From Rallus limicola (lineage: Eukaryota > Chordata > Aves > Gruiformes > Rallidae): a stretch of 64,000 bases of DNA. Every line of letters begins with the position of its first letter. Position 1 is the first letter of the stretch. A program made the position numbers and the translations under genes. The stretch is taken from positions 23,097,015 through 23,161,014 of the forward strand of contig JAKCOZ010000012.1 of assembly GCA_022605955.1 (NCBI GenBank), read 5' to 3'. Positions 1 through 11,037 of the stretch are shown here, piece by piece. Under the pieces are notes generated by a model. That model did no database searches, was not told the origin of the DNA, and saw only the letters and a list, made by a program, of their open reading frames with translations.

Positions 1-1006
1 CAATGTCAAGGACAGCAAAGCCCAAACCTGAGCCAGACCAGCTCAGACCAGCTCCTGCAGATGTGCAAAGTTCACACCGACCGAAAGCGCCCAGGTACTT
101 GGCAGCATCAGCGGTATTTGATCACCATCAGCAATATTTGCTGGCATCAGCACTATCTGACAGCCCAGCGACCCGCTGCAAGGCTCAGAGCTCACGCTGT
201 TGTGGGCTGCTTAAGGGAAAAAAAACCCTGTATGTCGTTGATATATTTTGGGTAGCTTCACTGTGGTGCATCTCCTCACCTGAATGCTGGGGGCACACGC
301 CGAGGTGGGCACGAGCATCACGGGTTTGGGGCCACTGCGGCTCCGTGTCGAAGGGGCCGTGTGCGCACAGGGAGGTGTGTGTGTGTGTCTGCAGAGACTT
401 GTGTTCATCCCTGCTTATGTAGGTTTGGCTGCGGGTTTTGTATACACATCTGAATATATCCTGCAGCAGAAGCCAAGTGCTGTCCAAGGAACACGCTCGT
501 TCATCTCCCAGCTTCTTTGCCACACGTGCTGGAACGGTTTCTGCGTGCCCACTTGGTAAGAGGTTTGCCATGGAGCACACAGACCCATCACAAAAGCCAA
601 GGCAGGTGTGGAACATATCAAAATAGGCTGTAGCACATTCCCAAGCCCCCGGCATGGCATGTCACTCCACAGCTGAGGTGCAGCCCCAAACCGTCCCTTC
701 AGCCGGAGCATTTGAGTTTCCCAGGTCATCTCTACATCTCCGTTCCCTTCGCTTGCCACCCCAGAGATGGGAATTGGTAGCGGCTGCTCCGAGCCAAGCA
801 GAGGCAAAGTAACACAGGGAGGCTGGAGGCTTGGGTTTCTCATTAACTCCATGGACTTGATATAGCCCCATCTCTCAGAGCACCAGCCAGTTTTGCCGAG
901 CGCTCCATCCCAGCCCTGCTCTCCCTCCTTCCCTGCCCTTCCCTCACCTTGCTTCACAGCCCAGGACAGGTGCCCACTCCCAGGAGAACCACAGAGGAGC
1001 TGCAGG
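1..1006. other. Upstream flank and 5' leader of SLC2A2
   Basis: No coding exon was recognised here. The last part must contain the SLC2A2 5' untranslated region, but I could not place its transcription start: there is no convincing TATA box and no CpG island, which fits a tissue-restricted promoter. Conserved gene order predicts TNIK further upstream, but no kinase- or citron-domain peptide is visible. Open frames on both strands here look like chance. Confidence 0.5.
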
Positions 1007-1039
1007 ATGGACAAGAAAAGCAAAATGCAGGCAGAGAAG
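1007..1039 (+). CDS. SLC2A2: SLC2A2 coding exon 1 (residues 1-11)
   Basis: A short, lysine-rich cytoplasmic N-terminus beginning MDKKSK. The initiator is in strong context (A at -3, G at +4). The exon ends in phase 0 at a GTAACT donor. It joins exon 2 to give the pre-TM1 segment. Confidence 0.85.
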
Positions 1040-4000
1040 GTAACTATGGCTCGGCGGGATCTTTGCACTGGAGTTTCTGCAGGAGTCCAGCACTGAGCAA
1101 TGGCATTTATTGCTTGCCAAGACCAAATCCAACCACACAAAAATAATTCCCCTCCCCTAATTAATCACTTTTTTTTTTACTCATACATACTGAGTGCAGG
1201 GGCAGAGGGGGCAAGGGATTATTTTTTCTCTTTTTAAGCACTCCATCAGATTTTAACTGTGATGGAAGGAAATAACGCTGGGGTCTGATGAAAAGCACAT
1301 GGGGTTTTTTTGGAGCTGCTGTGCCTCAGCGGTGGGGCTGCTCTTGCTCTGGTAATGCTGCTGGTACAGGGCAGAGCTCACTGCAAGCACCAGGACGGGC
1401 AGAGCCCCGGCACAGATGGCTCTTTGCAAGGCAATGCTGCTCTGCCTTAAGGGCCTGACCCTGCCCACCCTTCCCGGAGCTTTCCTTCTCCTTTGGAGCC
1501 CATCAAAGTGCCCACGGTGCTCCAGCAGCATCCCTCTGTGCTGCTCTCCCAGCCAGCAGAGGAGCAGGATGCTTTGGGGCAGGGATGGTGTGCAGCCAGA
1601 CAAGTTTGGGGGGAGCAGCAGGGTGAGGCTGTTCTCTGCTTCCCCCTGCAGCACCTCACAGGAACGCTGATCCTCTCCGTCTTCACGGCAGTGTTGGGCT
1701 TCTTCCAGTACGGCTACAGCCTGGGTGTCATTAATGCCCCTCAAAAGGTAAGCTGAGCCCCTTCCCAAAGCCATGCACAATGAAGGGACAAGGGCTTCAG
1801 GGCTGGTTTGTCCCTTTGCAGAAGCCCTCAGGTGGGCTCCATCCCTTCCCCAAGAGCCACCTCCCACGGTACAAAGGCCCCACCATAAGTCAGTGGGGTG
1901 AGACAGCTGTGAGGTCCCCCCTGCTGCCACCCCCAGCGAAAGGAGCCGGGCTCTGCACGTCACAGTGCTGTCACCACTGCAAGGCAGTGCCTGTGCCAGG
2001 ACTGAGGGATGGCACCTCTCTGCAGGTGCCAAACCCGGACACTGCGCTCACCCCCCCCAGTCCTTGGGACAAGGGGGGATGCTCCACACCTGCCCTCATG
2101 GTCCCTCCCCACTGGGAATCCGGGTGCTGGAGAGCTGTGGGGAGCCCAAGGCTTTACCCCTGCAGAGCCTGGGGTGGAAAGTTTTTTCTGTGGCCGAAAA
2201 AAAAACAAAACAAAACAGGGGTTGGGGGTGGTGGAGCCAACAGCATTTGTCCTCTTTGCCCATCACAGGTGATAGAAGCCCACTATGGGCGTGTGCTGGG
2301 CATTGTCCCCCTGGACAGACCTGCCACCAACACCTCCGAGGAGGATGGCTCCATCCCTGTCCCAGGCACAGAGTCCTGGAGCAGCCCAGAGGGCACACTT
2401 GGGCCCCTGCCTGACCCCAGCGAGGATGTCACCAGCTCCTCACACATCCTCACCATGTACTGGTCCCTCTCCGTCTCCGTGTTCGCCATTGGCGGCATGA
2501 TCTCCTCCTTCACCGTGGGGTGGATCGGCGACCGGCTGGGGAGGTGAGAGGACCTTGTGTGCTGCAGCTCACATGCCACAGCCCAAGTCTTTCTGCTTGA
2601 TTCCACACCCCCCCCAAAAAAAACCCACCCTGTTTCCTCCCCATAGAAACACAGTTTGTGTTATTTTCACCAATTTAACCAAAAAACCCCTCCCTCAAAC
2701 CTCCAAACTACTGCTCCAGCCATCACAGAGGTTGGGCTTATTACAATTTGCAATTATAAATCAGACATTCCATTAGCAGCTTGGGACAAGCGGCTGTGGA
2801 GCAGCTTTCTGACTTCACACACACACACACACACACACTTTCTTCCCATGGCAAAAGGGAGAGGAGGGCATTGGGCAGTGCTTGCATGGAATGTGCAACA
2901 CGCTTCCAAGCCCTCTGCTATCACAGCCCTGTCTGTTAGCTTCATTAACTTCACCCCCCCCCCCATAAGCACCAATTAAGTCGCTTTATAGCCCTGGCCC
3001 GGTGTGTCGCGATGGCTGCTGTGGCTGAGGGAGGCACCCCAAGCAGCTGTGCTGCTGCTGCCTTGCAGGGTGAAAGCCATGCTGGTGGTGAACGTCCTCT
3101 CCATCGCTGGGAACCTGCTCATGGGGCTGGCGAAATTCGGGCCGTCTCACATGCTCATCATCGCCGGGAGAGCAGTCACGGGGCTGTACTGCGGTAAGTC
3201 CCGGCAGGGGCACCCGGGCCTTCGCTGGGTGGTGGGTGTTGTGCTGCTCCTTGGCTGCATGTAGAGTTTCTTCTGTTTAAAAAGTCTTTATTTTGTTAAA
3301 TTCAGATGGGGTTTTGTGGGTGGGAGTTTCCCTGCATTTGTCTTTCTCAATCCAGGAGCTTCCCCAGAAGTATTTGGGCTGGTTTCTATCATAAAATCCA
3401 TTTACTTACACATCCTAGAAAGGAGCAAGTCCCTCCCCTATATCATAGAATCACAGACTGGTCTGGGTGGGAAGGGACCCCAAGGATCACAGAGTTCCCA
3501 CCCCCCATGCCACAGGCAGGGCCACCAACCTCCAGGCATGATCTAGAAAACGTTGCCAGGGCCCCATCCAACCTGGCCTTGAACACCCCCAGGGATGGGG
3601 CATCCACCACCTCTCTGGGCAGCCTGTTCCAGCACCTCACCACTCTCTATCTCAAGGGCTGTATCTCAAGGCTCGATCTTGCTGGTGGCTGTTGTACCAG
3701 TATGTTGTTAGCCCTGCTATTTACCGGTTCCCGGGACAACAGCGCTATCAGGCAGATAGTACAGGAGCACTGTACCTGGAGAGGATAAGACAGTAACATG
3801 GAATACATGGAATTACACTAGAATTAGTTTAGAAGTAACAGCTCATTAGCACCATCACTGGCATGCAAAGAAAATGCTGTGCTCCAAAAGTTGGAGGCAA
3901 GTTTTAAGAAAACTCTTGGCTCCAGGATAACTTCTGCCAGTGGACGAGCTCTGCTCCGTGCTCATATTTAGGTGTTCTAGCATGAAGGCTTCCCAGCTCA

Positions 4001-7000
4001 GGGCTCTGACTCCAGGGGTATCTGAGCACCTTTGCAGCATGAGGGTGGTTCCCAGCCAAGCACCAGGGATTGGGTGGGATGTGGGATGAAGCTCATGGGT
4101 TCCATCCCCCGTTCCCACTCGGGAAGTGGTTTCTGCTGGTTGCTGAGCTGTGGTCTAGAGGAGGTGATGGCCATGTGTGCTCTGTGCAGGGCTCTCCTCT
4201 GGACTTGTGCCCATGTATGTCAGCGAGGTCTCTCCCACGGCCCTTCGAGGAGCTCTGGGGACGTTGCACCAGCTTGCTATCGTCACGGGTATCCTCATCA
4301 GCCAGGTAAGAAAGAAAGCACACGAGGTCAGAGAGGGTATTTCAGGGAGTTGGGATACCCCACTGATATGCTGGGGTACCACTCACCATTCCACCCCTAG
4401 CCTGAAGGAGAGCGGGAAGAAAGCTGCCCTGATGGGGTTAAACTCCTACCTTGAGTCAGAGGTGTCCATAACAAAGATGATTTCTCATGACCTAAGAAGT
4501 ATGTCTGCAAACAATTTCTCCCCTCCACTGTGAAGCTTCTGTGCACACCTCCTCAGAGCCAGGCTGGATCCTGAACTTGAGATCCCTGGCACTCAGGCAC
4601 TTTAAAAGGGCTTCACTGAGAAGCAGGGAGCCCAACATCTCCATCAGTGTTTCTCACCATGGCTGCAGTCCCAGCGACATGACACGCTGGCACATAAATG
4701 TACCAAGAACCAACACACCCCAGTTAGTGGCCAGGCAGCTGGGGCAGCCTGTGCTGCACAGACCTCCATCCATGCCCTGCACCTTTGTGGAGCTACTCAG
4801 GGGATGTACGACTATAAAACCCCACACCCTAACAACCCAGGACAGCAAGGTCTAAGGAGAAACATTCCATCAGCACGCCTGTGTTTGCAGAGCTGCTTAT
4901 GGAGTGGCTCTGGCCAGGCATGGGTGTCCTGCTTGGTGGCATGTCCTAAGGAGTACAGAGTTGCCCCAGGGTGGGGAACAGGCTCGCAGAGGTTTGTCCC
5001 ACAAGCCAAAGTCTCACTCATGAAGCTGCTTTCACACCACCTCTCCATTCCCTCCTTGTACCCATGTGTTACAGCTACAGAGATCAAATCATCAGAGGAC
5101 TCAGAACTGGCTTTGGCTTCTAGTTTTCTTCCAGGTTGTCCCTTCGAATTTGGGCAATCACTGTCTTCTCTAAGGTGCAAAATAACCCACTCACATGTGC
5201 CTCAATTATTCCAGGTCCTTGGACTAGACTTCCTGCTGGGCAATGACGAGATGTGGCCCCTGCTCTTGGGTCTGTCCGGTGTGGCTGCCCTCCTGCAGTT
5301 CTTCCTGCTCTTACTGTGCCCCGAGAGCCCTCGATACCTCTACATCAAACTGGGGAAGGTGGAAGAAGCTAAAAAAAGTAAGACACACACACACACACAC
5401 ACACACACATTCCAGGCTTTTCTGGAGTTGTTTTTTTACTATACAGAGTATTAAACACAGAAGGAAAAGCCCGGCTCACATGTAACGGGGTGTAGTTACC
5501 CCACCCCACACAACACATTTGCCAGCAGGATTTTGGGTGCTTGCATACAGTCAGTGTGAGGCTTATTTGCTGATGTAATGCTGCAGACGGTGTGAGCTTT
5601 AGCATGTTACTCCTCTCCATCAGAGAGATCACATCTAGCAGATGCCACCCCCCAAAAAAACCCCATTCGGTTGGATTACAACCAGGTGTAACCCTGACAG
5701 CTTCTGGGGCACAGCTGATCTCTCCATCCTTGGTACCATTTGCACCTACACAGCAAATCTGCAGTGCTTACCACAACCACCTATACAACTTCTACCCTCC
5801 TCAGCGGGCTCCCTACAAGGAGGAAGAGCAGCAAACAGCAGTCTGCTGCTGAGATTGGGGTGAGGAGTGAGGAGCTGCCCAAGTGTAAATCAGCTCTGAA
5901 CCAGCAACTACTGAGATACATTAGCATGGGACTAATGAGCATTGCTGAGGGGGAAGGCTTGAGCATGCTGTCTCAGGGTTGGGGTTTTTTTTCTGAGATC
6001 CTTGTCCTTACTCTACTCCTTATCCACCACTGGAAATGGAATGTCCACCTTTCTTTTTCCTTTAAGGTTTGAAAAGGCTCAGAGGAAACTGTGACCCGAT
6101 GAAAGAGATTGCTGAGATGGAAAAGGAAAAGCAAGAAGCTGCTAGTGAGAAGAAAGTCTCCATAAGGCAGCTTTTCACCTCCTCAAAGTACAGGCAGGCT
6201 GTCATTGTGGCACTGATGGTGCAGATATCTCAGCAGTTCTCAGGAATCAACGCGGTGAGTCTCCCAGAAACATCTGCCTTTAAAAAACACCCCATACTGA
6301 GCATGAAAAGGCAACACTGGCTCTGCCCAAGCCAGGCAGGGGTGAAGAGAAGGCTTTCCTGTGACTGCAGTAGGCTCTCAGGCCACCACCATCAGTGCTG
6401 AAGGTGGAGCTGAGCTGGGCTGGAGGAAGGCAGGAAGGGAGGAGGGTGTGAGGGAGTTCAGCACAAAACCAGTTGGCATGGTGGGTCCACGCTGAGGTCT
6501 CCTGGGGCCCTCCACCTTTGTTAGCAGTTTCATCTTTGATGACTAAATGTTCACCCCAGGAACAACAGAACCACTTATCTTCTAGCTATTTCTAGCTTAA
6601 TAGTTGTTGCATCATCTCCTGGGATATCACAAATCATCATTTAACACCCAGGAGCATAAAGCCACCTTTTCAAAAATCAGCTAAGACTCGATTTCTTTTG
6701 AAAGCCTGGTGGCAACTTCACAGAGGCCAAGACCTTTGTCCCACCAGCTCTCCCAAACCCTGAGAGCATTCCTGCATCACAAAGCAGAGCAGCTCACAGG
6801 GATGCCCCATCATCTCACAGGGCTGAGCACCCCAGGGAGCCCAGCCCTGTCCACCAGCCAGGGGGTCAGCCTCCCATTTACCTCCCACATCAAACTTCCA
6901 CCAGATGGGAATCATCTTACTCTTGGAGAGAAGGGAGAAATTTGAGCCATCTCAACATAGTGAGAATATTTTAAAGTTCTTGTAAGACCTGGTCATTTTC

Positions 7001-10000
7001 AGGTGCTTGTCTCCAGCACTCCATGCTGGTGATCTGGCTTTCAAGTTTGAACATGGGGCTACATGGAAGAAAACCAGTTTTAAATGTGCCAATGCAGTAG
7101 TTCAGGAGGGGAATGTCAGTGAGATTTTAACAGTTGGACTTGATGATCTTAAAGATCTTTTCCAACCTTGTAATTCTGTGATTTTTAACTCCCTCCAGGC
7201 TTCTTTGAGAGTTCCAGCTTTAATTATTGTAACAAGCCATTAGAAGTTGAAAAATTAATCATAATTAAATTACTTCACATCTCAGCAGAGCAAGCACAAC
7301 TCTGCCCTCCAGAGAACAAAAAGTTCCACCAACCCTGTTGCCTAATCCCTCACCCTCCATGTATTTTGACAGATCTTCTATTACTCCACAAATATTTTTG
7401 AGAGAGCTGGAGTTGACCAACCAGTTTATGCAACCATCGGTGTTGGAGTGGTGAACACAGTCTTCACTGTTATCTCCGTGAGTAAACATCTCTGCCCCCA
7501 ACAAACCCAACAAGAGCACACAAGCTACAGTGTGATTTTGAACCATGAGTCCATGCTGGAGCTGGGATTTGCAGTTCCATAGGGCTGACCCTGCACAGCC
7601 CACGGGGAAAAAAAATCACTCCCTGGGCAAGTCTGGTTCGAAAACAAGGATTCAGGGTCAGATCAGATGTGAGGAAAAAGTTCTTCACTGAAAGAGTTGT
7701 GGGGCTGTGGAACAGGCTGCCCAGGCAGGGGGTTGAGTCACCAACCCTGGGTGTGTTTAAAAAAAGATGAGGTACTTGGGGATATGGTTTAGCACAGGAC
7801 AGGAATGGTTGGACTTGATCTTAAAGGTCTTTTCCATCCTTGTGATTCTGTGATTAATCCAGCCTTAAACCACAGCCTGCTGCTATCAAAGAGCGCTGCA
7901 AAACCTCTTGGGAGTGAAAACTACATCACCATGGTCAGGGAAACCCTGGTAGCTTGGCATTTCCCCTCAAAATAGAAGCTGCCTTTGAGACAGCAGCTCT
8001 GTGGGTCCTGTGTTCCCCTGGTGCCACCAGCAGCTCCCAGTCTCCCTCTGAGACCTGTTATCTGTGGAGTTGTTTTGTGTGTGTACACAGCACCTGTGCT
8101 GGCGATAGCCAGAGGCTATTCCGCAGCAATAAAAGTAATCTCACACCTACCCTCACCGTATCTGTGCCAATAAAAGGCTGGTTCCTCTCCCTTTGTCTCT
8201 CTCCAGAGAGTATAAAGGCATTTCCTGGCCATCGATACAGGAAATGCCAAGCCCGTTTCCCTCTTGTCTCTAGAGAGACTTAGGGAGTGAAGGACTGTTG
8301 CCCACCGTGAAGCAGGACTAGATGCAGGGCAGAAACACACAGGTCTAAGAGATCTTCACCTAGCACCCGTGAGATAAGAGGTTTTGGGGTGAATCTCCTG
8401 TAGATGAAGCCCATGGCAGGTCCTGTACAGAGGAAGAAGGTGATGTTTGCTGGGAAATGAGGCCCAGAGGCAGGTGGCTGGAAGAGATCTTTCCCCAGCA
8501 GTTCCATCTCCACCCCAGGTACTTGCAGCCCGAGGCATTTGTCCTTTGCTTCTTTTGGGCATGAGCACTTAAAAATTACCTGGAGTTGTCAATAAATGAC
8601 AACCCCCTGATCACAAGGCAGGAGTGCTGCCGGCCGGGTGGACCTTGGCAAAGGGAAAGGGGAGCGCGGGGCCTGGCCCTCTGCACCTTCACGAGTTAGC
8701 AGGATGATCTGCCTCCAGCAGAAGGGATGGAGGCATGAATCACCCGCTGTGAGGGCAGGAGAGGCTGCACTGATGACCAAGGGTGTCCTCAGGAGCAGAG
8801 GGGAAGGAGCAGGCGGCCTCAGTGCACAGTGTCTTAGGGCAGCTCTGTCCTCTGGAGTTACCTTCATCTCCCTGTTGGTTAGGTGGTTGGTGCAGACTCA
8901 GGTGTCAAAAGTTGGGTGAGGTGGCTGGAGTCCACCGAGAGAAGCTGAGGAGGAGCAAGCTAAGCTGTGTGGCTACCAGGGAAGCAAAAAGTGCCTGGAA
9001 GAAACAAAAGGAAAAATCCTGACCCCAGCTGCTACACAACTATCCCTGCCCTAGGACAGGCAAGGCGCAGCAGCCCGTGATGTATCCTGAATCATGATAG
9101 ATTTTGAAGGCTGCTTCCAAACTAATGCAGACCTGGTAGTTTATTCTCCCTGAAACAACAACAACAACAAAGGAAATTTTAAAAAGAAAGAGAAAAAACC
9201 CTGCATAGTCAGCAATATATGTGCAGGAGTGGTGGGAAGTTCTGAGAGCTTGGAAATGCATGCTCCCTGAGTACATGTGGTTTACCTTGCCCTTGCCAGG
9301 GTGGCTGCCTGTCTGGCACCAAAACAGCCAGCAACATAGTTCCTGACACCTGGAAATCTCTACGACTAGAGTCAGAAGAGCAGGAGTGCAGTGTGGTAGC
9401 AGTAACAGGTTTCTCATTGCAAACAGAGTTGACTGACTCTCCTGACAGCAGCAGTGCTGGTGTCTGAGCTGTTGTGCTGTGTTTCTACAGGTCTTTCTGG
9501 TGGAGAAGACAGGCAGACGGTCCCTGTTTCTGGCTGGTTTGATGGGCATGTTAATAAGTGCTGTGGCCATGACAGTTGGACTTGTGCTTCTGGTAAGGAT
9601 TTCTCCCCATTTTGTCTCCATGGTTTGCAAACAAGAGAAGACAACCCAGCTTGAAAAGGGAATGTGTTGCATTTTCACATGCAAGAAGTTGAGAAAACGT
9701 TTGTCCTTAGAAGGGACAGTTCAAAGTGCCTGTAGCTGGAGCCATCTCCAGTGCCTGAGGATGCTGTGCTCTTTTCTTTGGTCCCAGTACTTCTAGAAAG
9801 GATGTGTGTTTCTTCCCTGAGACTGCAGACAAACAGCTCCTTACACAGCGACTGCAGTTCCCACAGCACAATCCCATGCCTGCTAAGAAAGCCCAGTTTG
9901 CCCATGTGCAAACACTGTGCCCTAAACCCTCAACCTGCATCTCCTTGGCTTGGTGCAGGGAAGCTAGAGCAGCATGTTGTCATAAAAAAAGGGGACAAAT

Positions 10001-11037
10001 TATTCCTTCTGATGCCCAGGAGAGGGGTCAGGCTGTGAAACATGGGGCAGGACAGGCAGAGGATAGAGACAGCCCCCATCAAAGCCAGTCCAAACCACTG
10101 CTCCAAGCCACTGTCAAGATGTAAAACTAAATAAGGAGTGTCCTCCTTTCCTGAACAACGTGGTTATTAAAGATGACACCATTTTGCCTCTTCCTGGCCA
10201 TGCTACAGGCAAGGAGAGGGCTTGAAGGTACAGCTGAGCTGATAGCTGTGAGCTTCAACATCCCTCTGCATGCCACGATGCCGGCACCACACAAGAGTTT
10301 AGAGCTTTAATTATTCATGTCCAGTCCCCACTTGCCTGAATAGAAAGAAATTTCTGAAAAAGAAGCCTAATTAAAGTAATTAGTGATAATTAATGGGGGC
10401 TATATTGGGATTGTAACACCAAGCACACCCTCTTGCAGAGCCAGTTTGCCTGGATGAGCTATGTCAGCATGATCGCGATCTTCCTCTTCGTCATCTTCTT
10501 TGAAGTCGGGCCCGGGCCCATTCCCTGGTTTATTGTAGCTGAACTGTTCAGCCAAGGCCCCAGGCCTGCTGCCATCGCCGTCGCTGGCTTCTGCAACTGG
10601 ACCTGCAACTTCATCGTGGGAATGTGCTTCCAGTACATAGCGGTAAGAAAGCCCTCTAAAACAAATAAATGGCTGACACGACCCCGCTGCTGGGCTCCTG
10701 TTCAAACCCAGTGGGATGTGGATGTGCCTCCCAGATCTCCATCTCCAAGCCTCACGGGGCGCCTCAGCCAGCTGGGGTAGGAAGAAGGCCCTACCCCTGC
10801 GGTGCTGATGGTGGTGACCCCTGTTCTTGCTTCCCCCCGCTGCAGGACCTGTGTGGATCGTACGTGTTCGTGATCTTTGCGGCTCTGCTTCTAGTCTTCT
10901 TTCTGTTTGCGTACTTCAAAGTCCCGGAGACAAAGGGAAAGTCCTTTGAGGAGATCGCAGCCGTGTTCCGCCGCAAGAAGCTCCCGGCCAAAGCCATGAC
11001 TGAGCTGGAAGACCTGAGAGGCAGTGAGGAGGCATAG
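1007..11037 (+). CDS. SLC2A2: Solute carrier family 2 member 2, glucose transporter GLUT2 (11 coding exons)
   Basis: Low-affinity facilitative hexose transporter of the plasma membrane in the major facilitator superfamily; in vertebrates it acts in liver, intestine, kidney and islet. The coding exons are 1007-1039, 1652-1747, 2269-2543, 3069-3193, 4190-4305, 5215-5377, 6067-6254, 7373-7477, 9491-9592, 10439-10642 and 10846-11037. All have GT-AG boundaries and join in frame to 532 residues; human GLUT2 is 524. Family signatures in order are GVINAPQ (TM1), GDRLGR (about 130-135), RGALGT after TM4, PESPR (251-255), QQFSGIN (325-331), GRR (375-377), GPGPIPW (425-431) and PETKG (496-500). The first exofacial loop is long, with an N-glycosylation sequon at Asn64. 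GLUT2 rather than GLUT1/3/4 is indicated by QQFSGIN in place of QQLSGIN, the long loop 1 and the gene order. The start ATG has A at -3 and G at +4. Confidence 0.97.
1652..1747 (+). CDS. SLC2A2: SLC2A2 coding exon 2 (residues 12-43, TM1)
   Basis: Encodes the first transmembrane helix, including [15 protein letters not shown]. The acceptor follows a pyrimidine-rich tract ending CTGCAG, and the donor is GTAAGC; both boundaries are phase 0. A serine follows GY where class I GLUTs usually have Asn or Asp. Confidence 0.95.
2269..2543 (+). CDS. SLC2A2: SLC2A2 coding exon 3 (residues 44-134 plus split codon 135, loop 1 and TM2)
   Basis: Begins [11 protein letters not shown], runs through a Pro/Ser/Glu-rich exofacial loop with the sequon NTS at 64-66, then TM2 and GDRLG. 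Arg135 is split AG|G across the intron. The exofacial loop is the part least like mammalian GLUT2. Confidence 0.95.
2816..2838. repeat. (CA)n microsatellite in SLC2A2 intron 3
   Basis: An uninterrupted CA dinucleotide run of 23 bases. No functional link is visible. Confidence 0.95.
3069..3193 (+). CDS. SLC2A2: SLC2A2 coding exon 4 (residues 135-176, TM3 and start of TM4)
   Basis: Encodes [14 protein letters not shown] and ends GLYC, with the Gly177 codon split G|GG. The acceptor is CTTGCAG and the donor GTAAGT. Confidence 0.95.
3440..3652 (-). mobile_element. CR1 LINE 3' fragment in SLC2A2 intron 4
   Basis: Reads, on the + strand, from ATCATAGAATCACAGA through the GGTGGGAAGGGACCCC block to CAGCCTGTTCCAGCACC, the reverse complement of a CR1 3' end. 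It is 5'-truncated, as usual for CR1. On the - strand an open frame ([20 protein letters not shown]) is a typical CR1 tail translation, not a gene. Confidence 0.9.
4190..4305 (+). CDS. SLC2A2: SLC2A2 coding exon 5 (residues 177-215, TM4-TM5)
   Basis: Encodes [20 protein letters not shown] and [12 protein letters not shown], the conserved TM4-TM5 block of sugar transporters with the RGALG signature. Ends in phase 0 at GTAAGA. Confidence 0.96.
5215..5377 (+). CDS. SLC2A2: SLC2A2 coding exon 6 (residues 216-269, TM6 and PESPR)
   Basis: Encodes [12 protein letters not shown]6 and [12 protein letters not shown]. The exon ends in a run of seven A directly before the donor GTAAGA, and a CA repeat starts at once after the donor. 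Ser270 is split A|GT. Confidence 0.95.
5383..5409. repeat. (CA)n microsatellite at the SLC2A2 exon 6 donor
   Basis: An uninterrupted AC/CA run that begins at the sixth base of intron 6, inside the donor consensus GTAAGA. Its length may vary between individuals. Confidence 0.95.
6067..6254 (+). CDS. SLC2A2: SLC2A2 coding exon 7 (residues 270-332, central loop and TM7)
   Basis: Begins SLKRLRGN, carries the charged intracellular loop ([14 protein letters not shown]) and ends with QQFSGINA in TM7. Conceptual joining to exon 8 gives the conserved INA-IFYYST block. Confidence 0.95.
7085..7185 (+). mobile_element. Short CR1 tail in SLC2A2 intron 7
   Basis: The block GTTGGACTTGATGATCTTAA followed by TCTTTTCCAACCTTGTAATTCTGTGAT is the terminal part of a CR1 element in sense orientation. 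The 5' boundary is unclear. Confidence 0.8.
7373..7477 (+). CDS. SLC2A2: SLC2A2 coding exon 8 (residues 333-367, TM7-TM8)
   Basis: Encodes [14 protein letters not shown] and [16 protein letters not shown], a well-conserved GLUT segment. Acceptor TTTTGACAG, donor GTGAGT, phase 0 at both ends. Confidence 0.95.
7635..7857 (+). mobile_element. CR1 LINE 3' fragment in SLC2A2 intron 8
   Basis: Contains GGGGCTGTGGAACAGGCTGC, the CACCAACCCTGGGTGTGTTT block and a TTGTGATTCTGTGATT tail, all typical of a CR1 3' untranslated region. It belongs to the same type as the antisense copies at 48.4 kb and 52.2 kb. Confidence 0.9.
9491..9592 (+). CDS. SLC2A2: SLC2A2 coding exon 9 (residues 368-401, GRR motif and TM9)
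   Basis: Encodes [16 protein letters not shown], with the cytoplasmic E-x-x-GRR signature, followed by TM9. Flanked by CTACAG and GTAAGG, phase 0. Confidence 0.95.
10439..10642 (+). CDS. SLC2A2: SLC2A2 coding exon 10 (residues 402-469, TM10-TM11)
   Basis: Encodes [14 protein letters not shown], then [12 protein letters not shown] (TM10 substrate-site motif), SQGPRPAA and [10 protein letters not shown]. Phase 0 at both ends, donor GTAAGA. Confidence 0.96.
10846..11037 (+). CDS. SLC2A2: SLC2A2 coding exon 11 (residues 470-532, TM12 and C-terminal tail, TAG stop)
   Basis: Encodes [13 protein letters not shown]12, [16 protein letters not shown] and a cytoplasmic tail ending in acidic GSEEA before TAG at 11035-11037. 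The tail after FEEIAA differs from mammalian GLUT2, as is usual for GLUT C-termini. Confidence 0.96.
   Translation, partial: DLCGSYVFVIFAALLLVFFLFAYFKVPETKGKSFEEIAAVFRRKKLPAKAMTELEDLRGSEEA

Noticed and set aside
415..1140. 241-codon open frame on the - strand upstream of SLC2A2
   Set aside because: No recognisable motif, overlaps the SLC2A2 5' leader and first exon, and similar chance frames are common in the window.
3660..3850. Possible retroviral LTR remnant next to the CR1 copy
   Set aside because: No TG...CA ends, poly(A) signal arrangement, target-site duplication or primer-binding site could be recognised.
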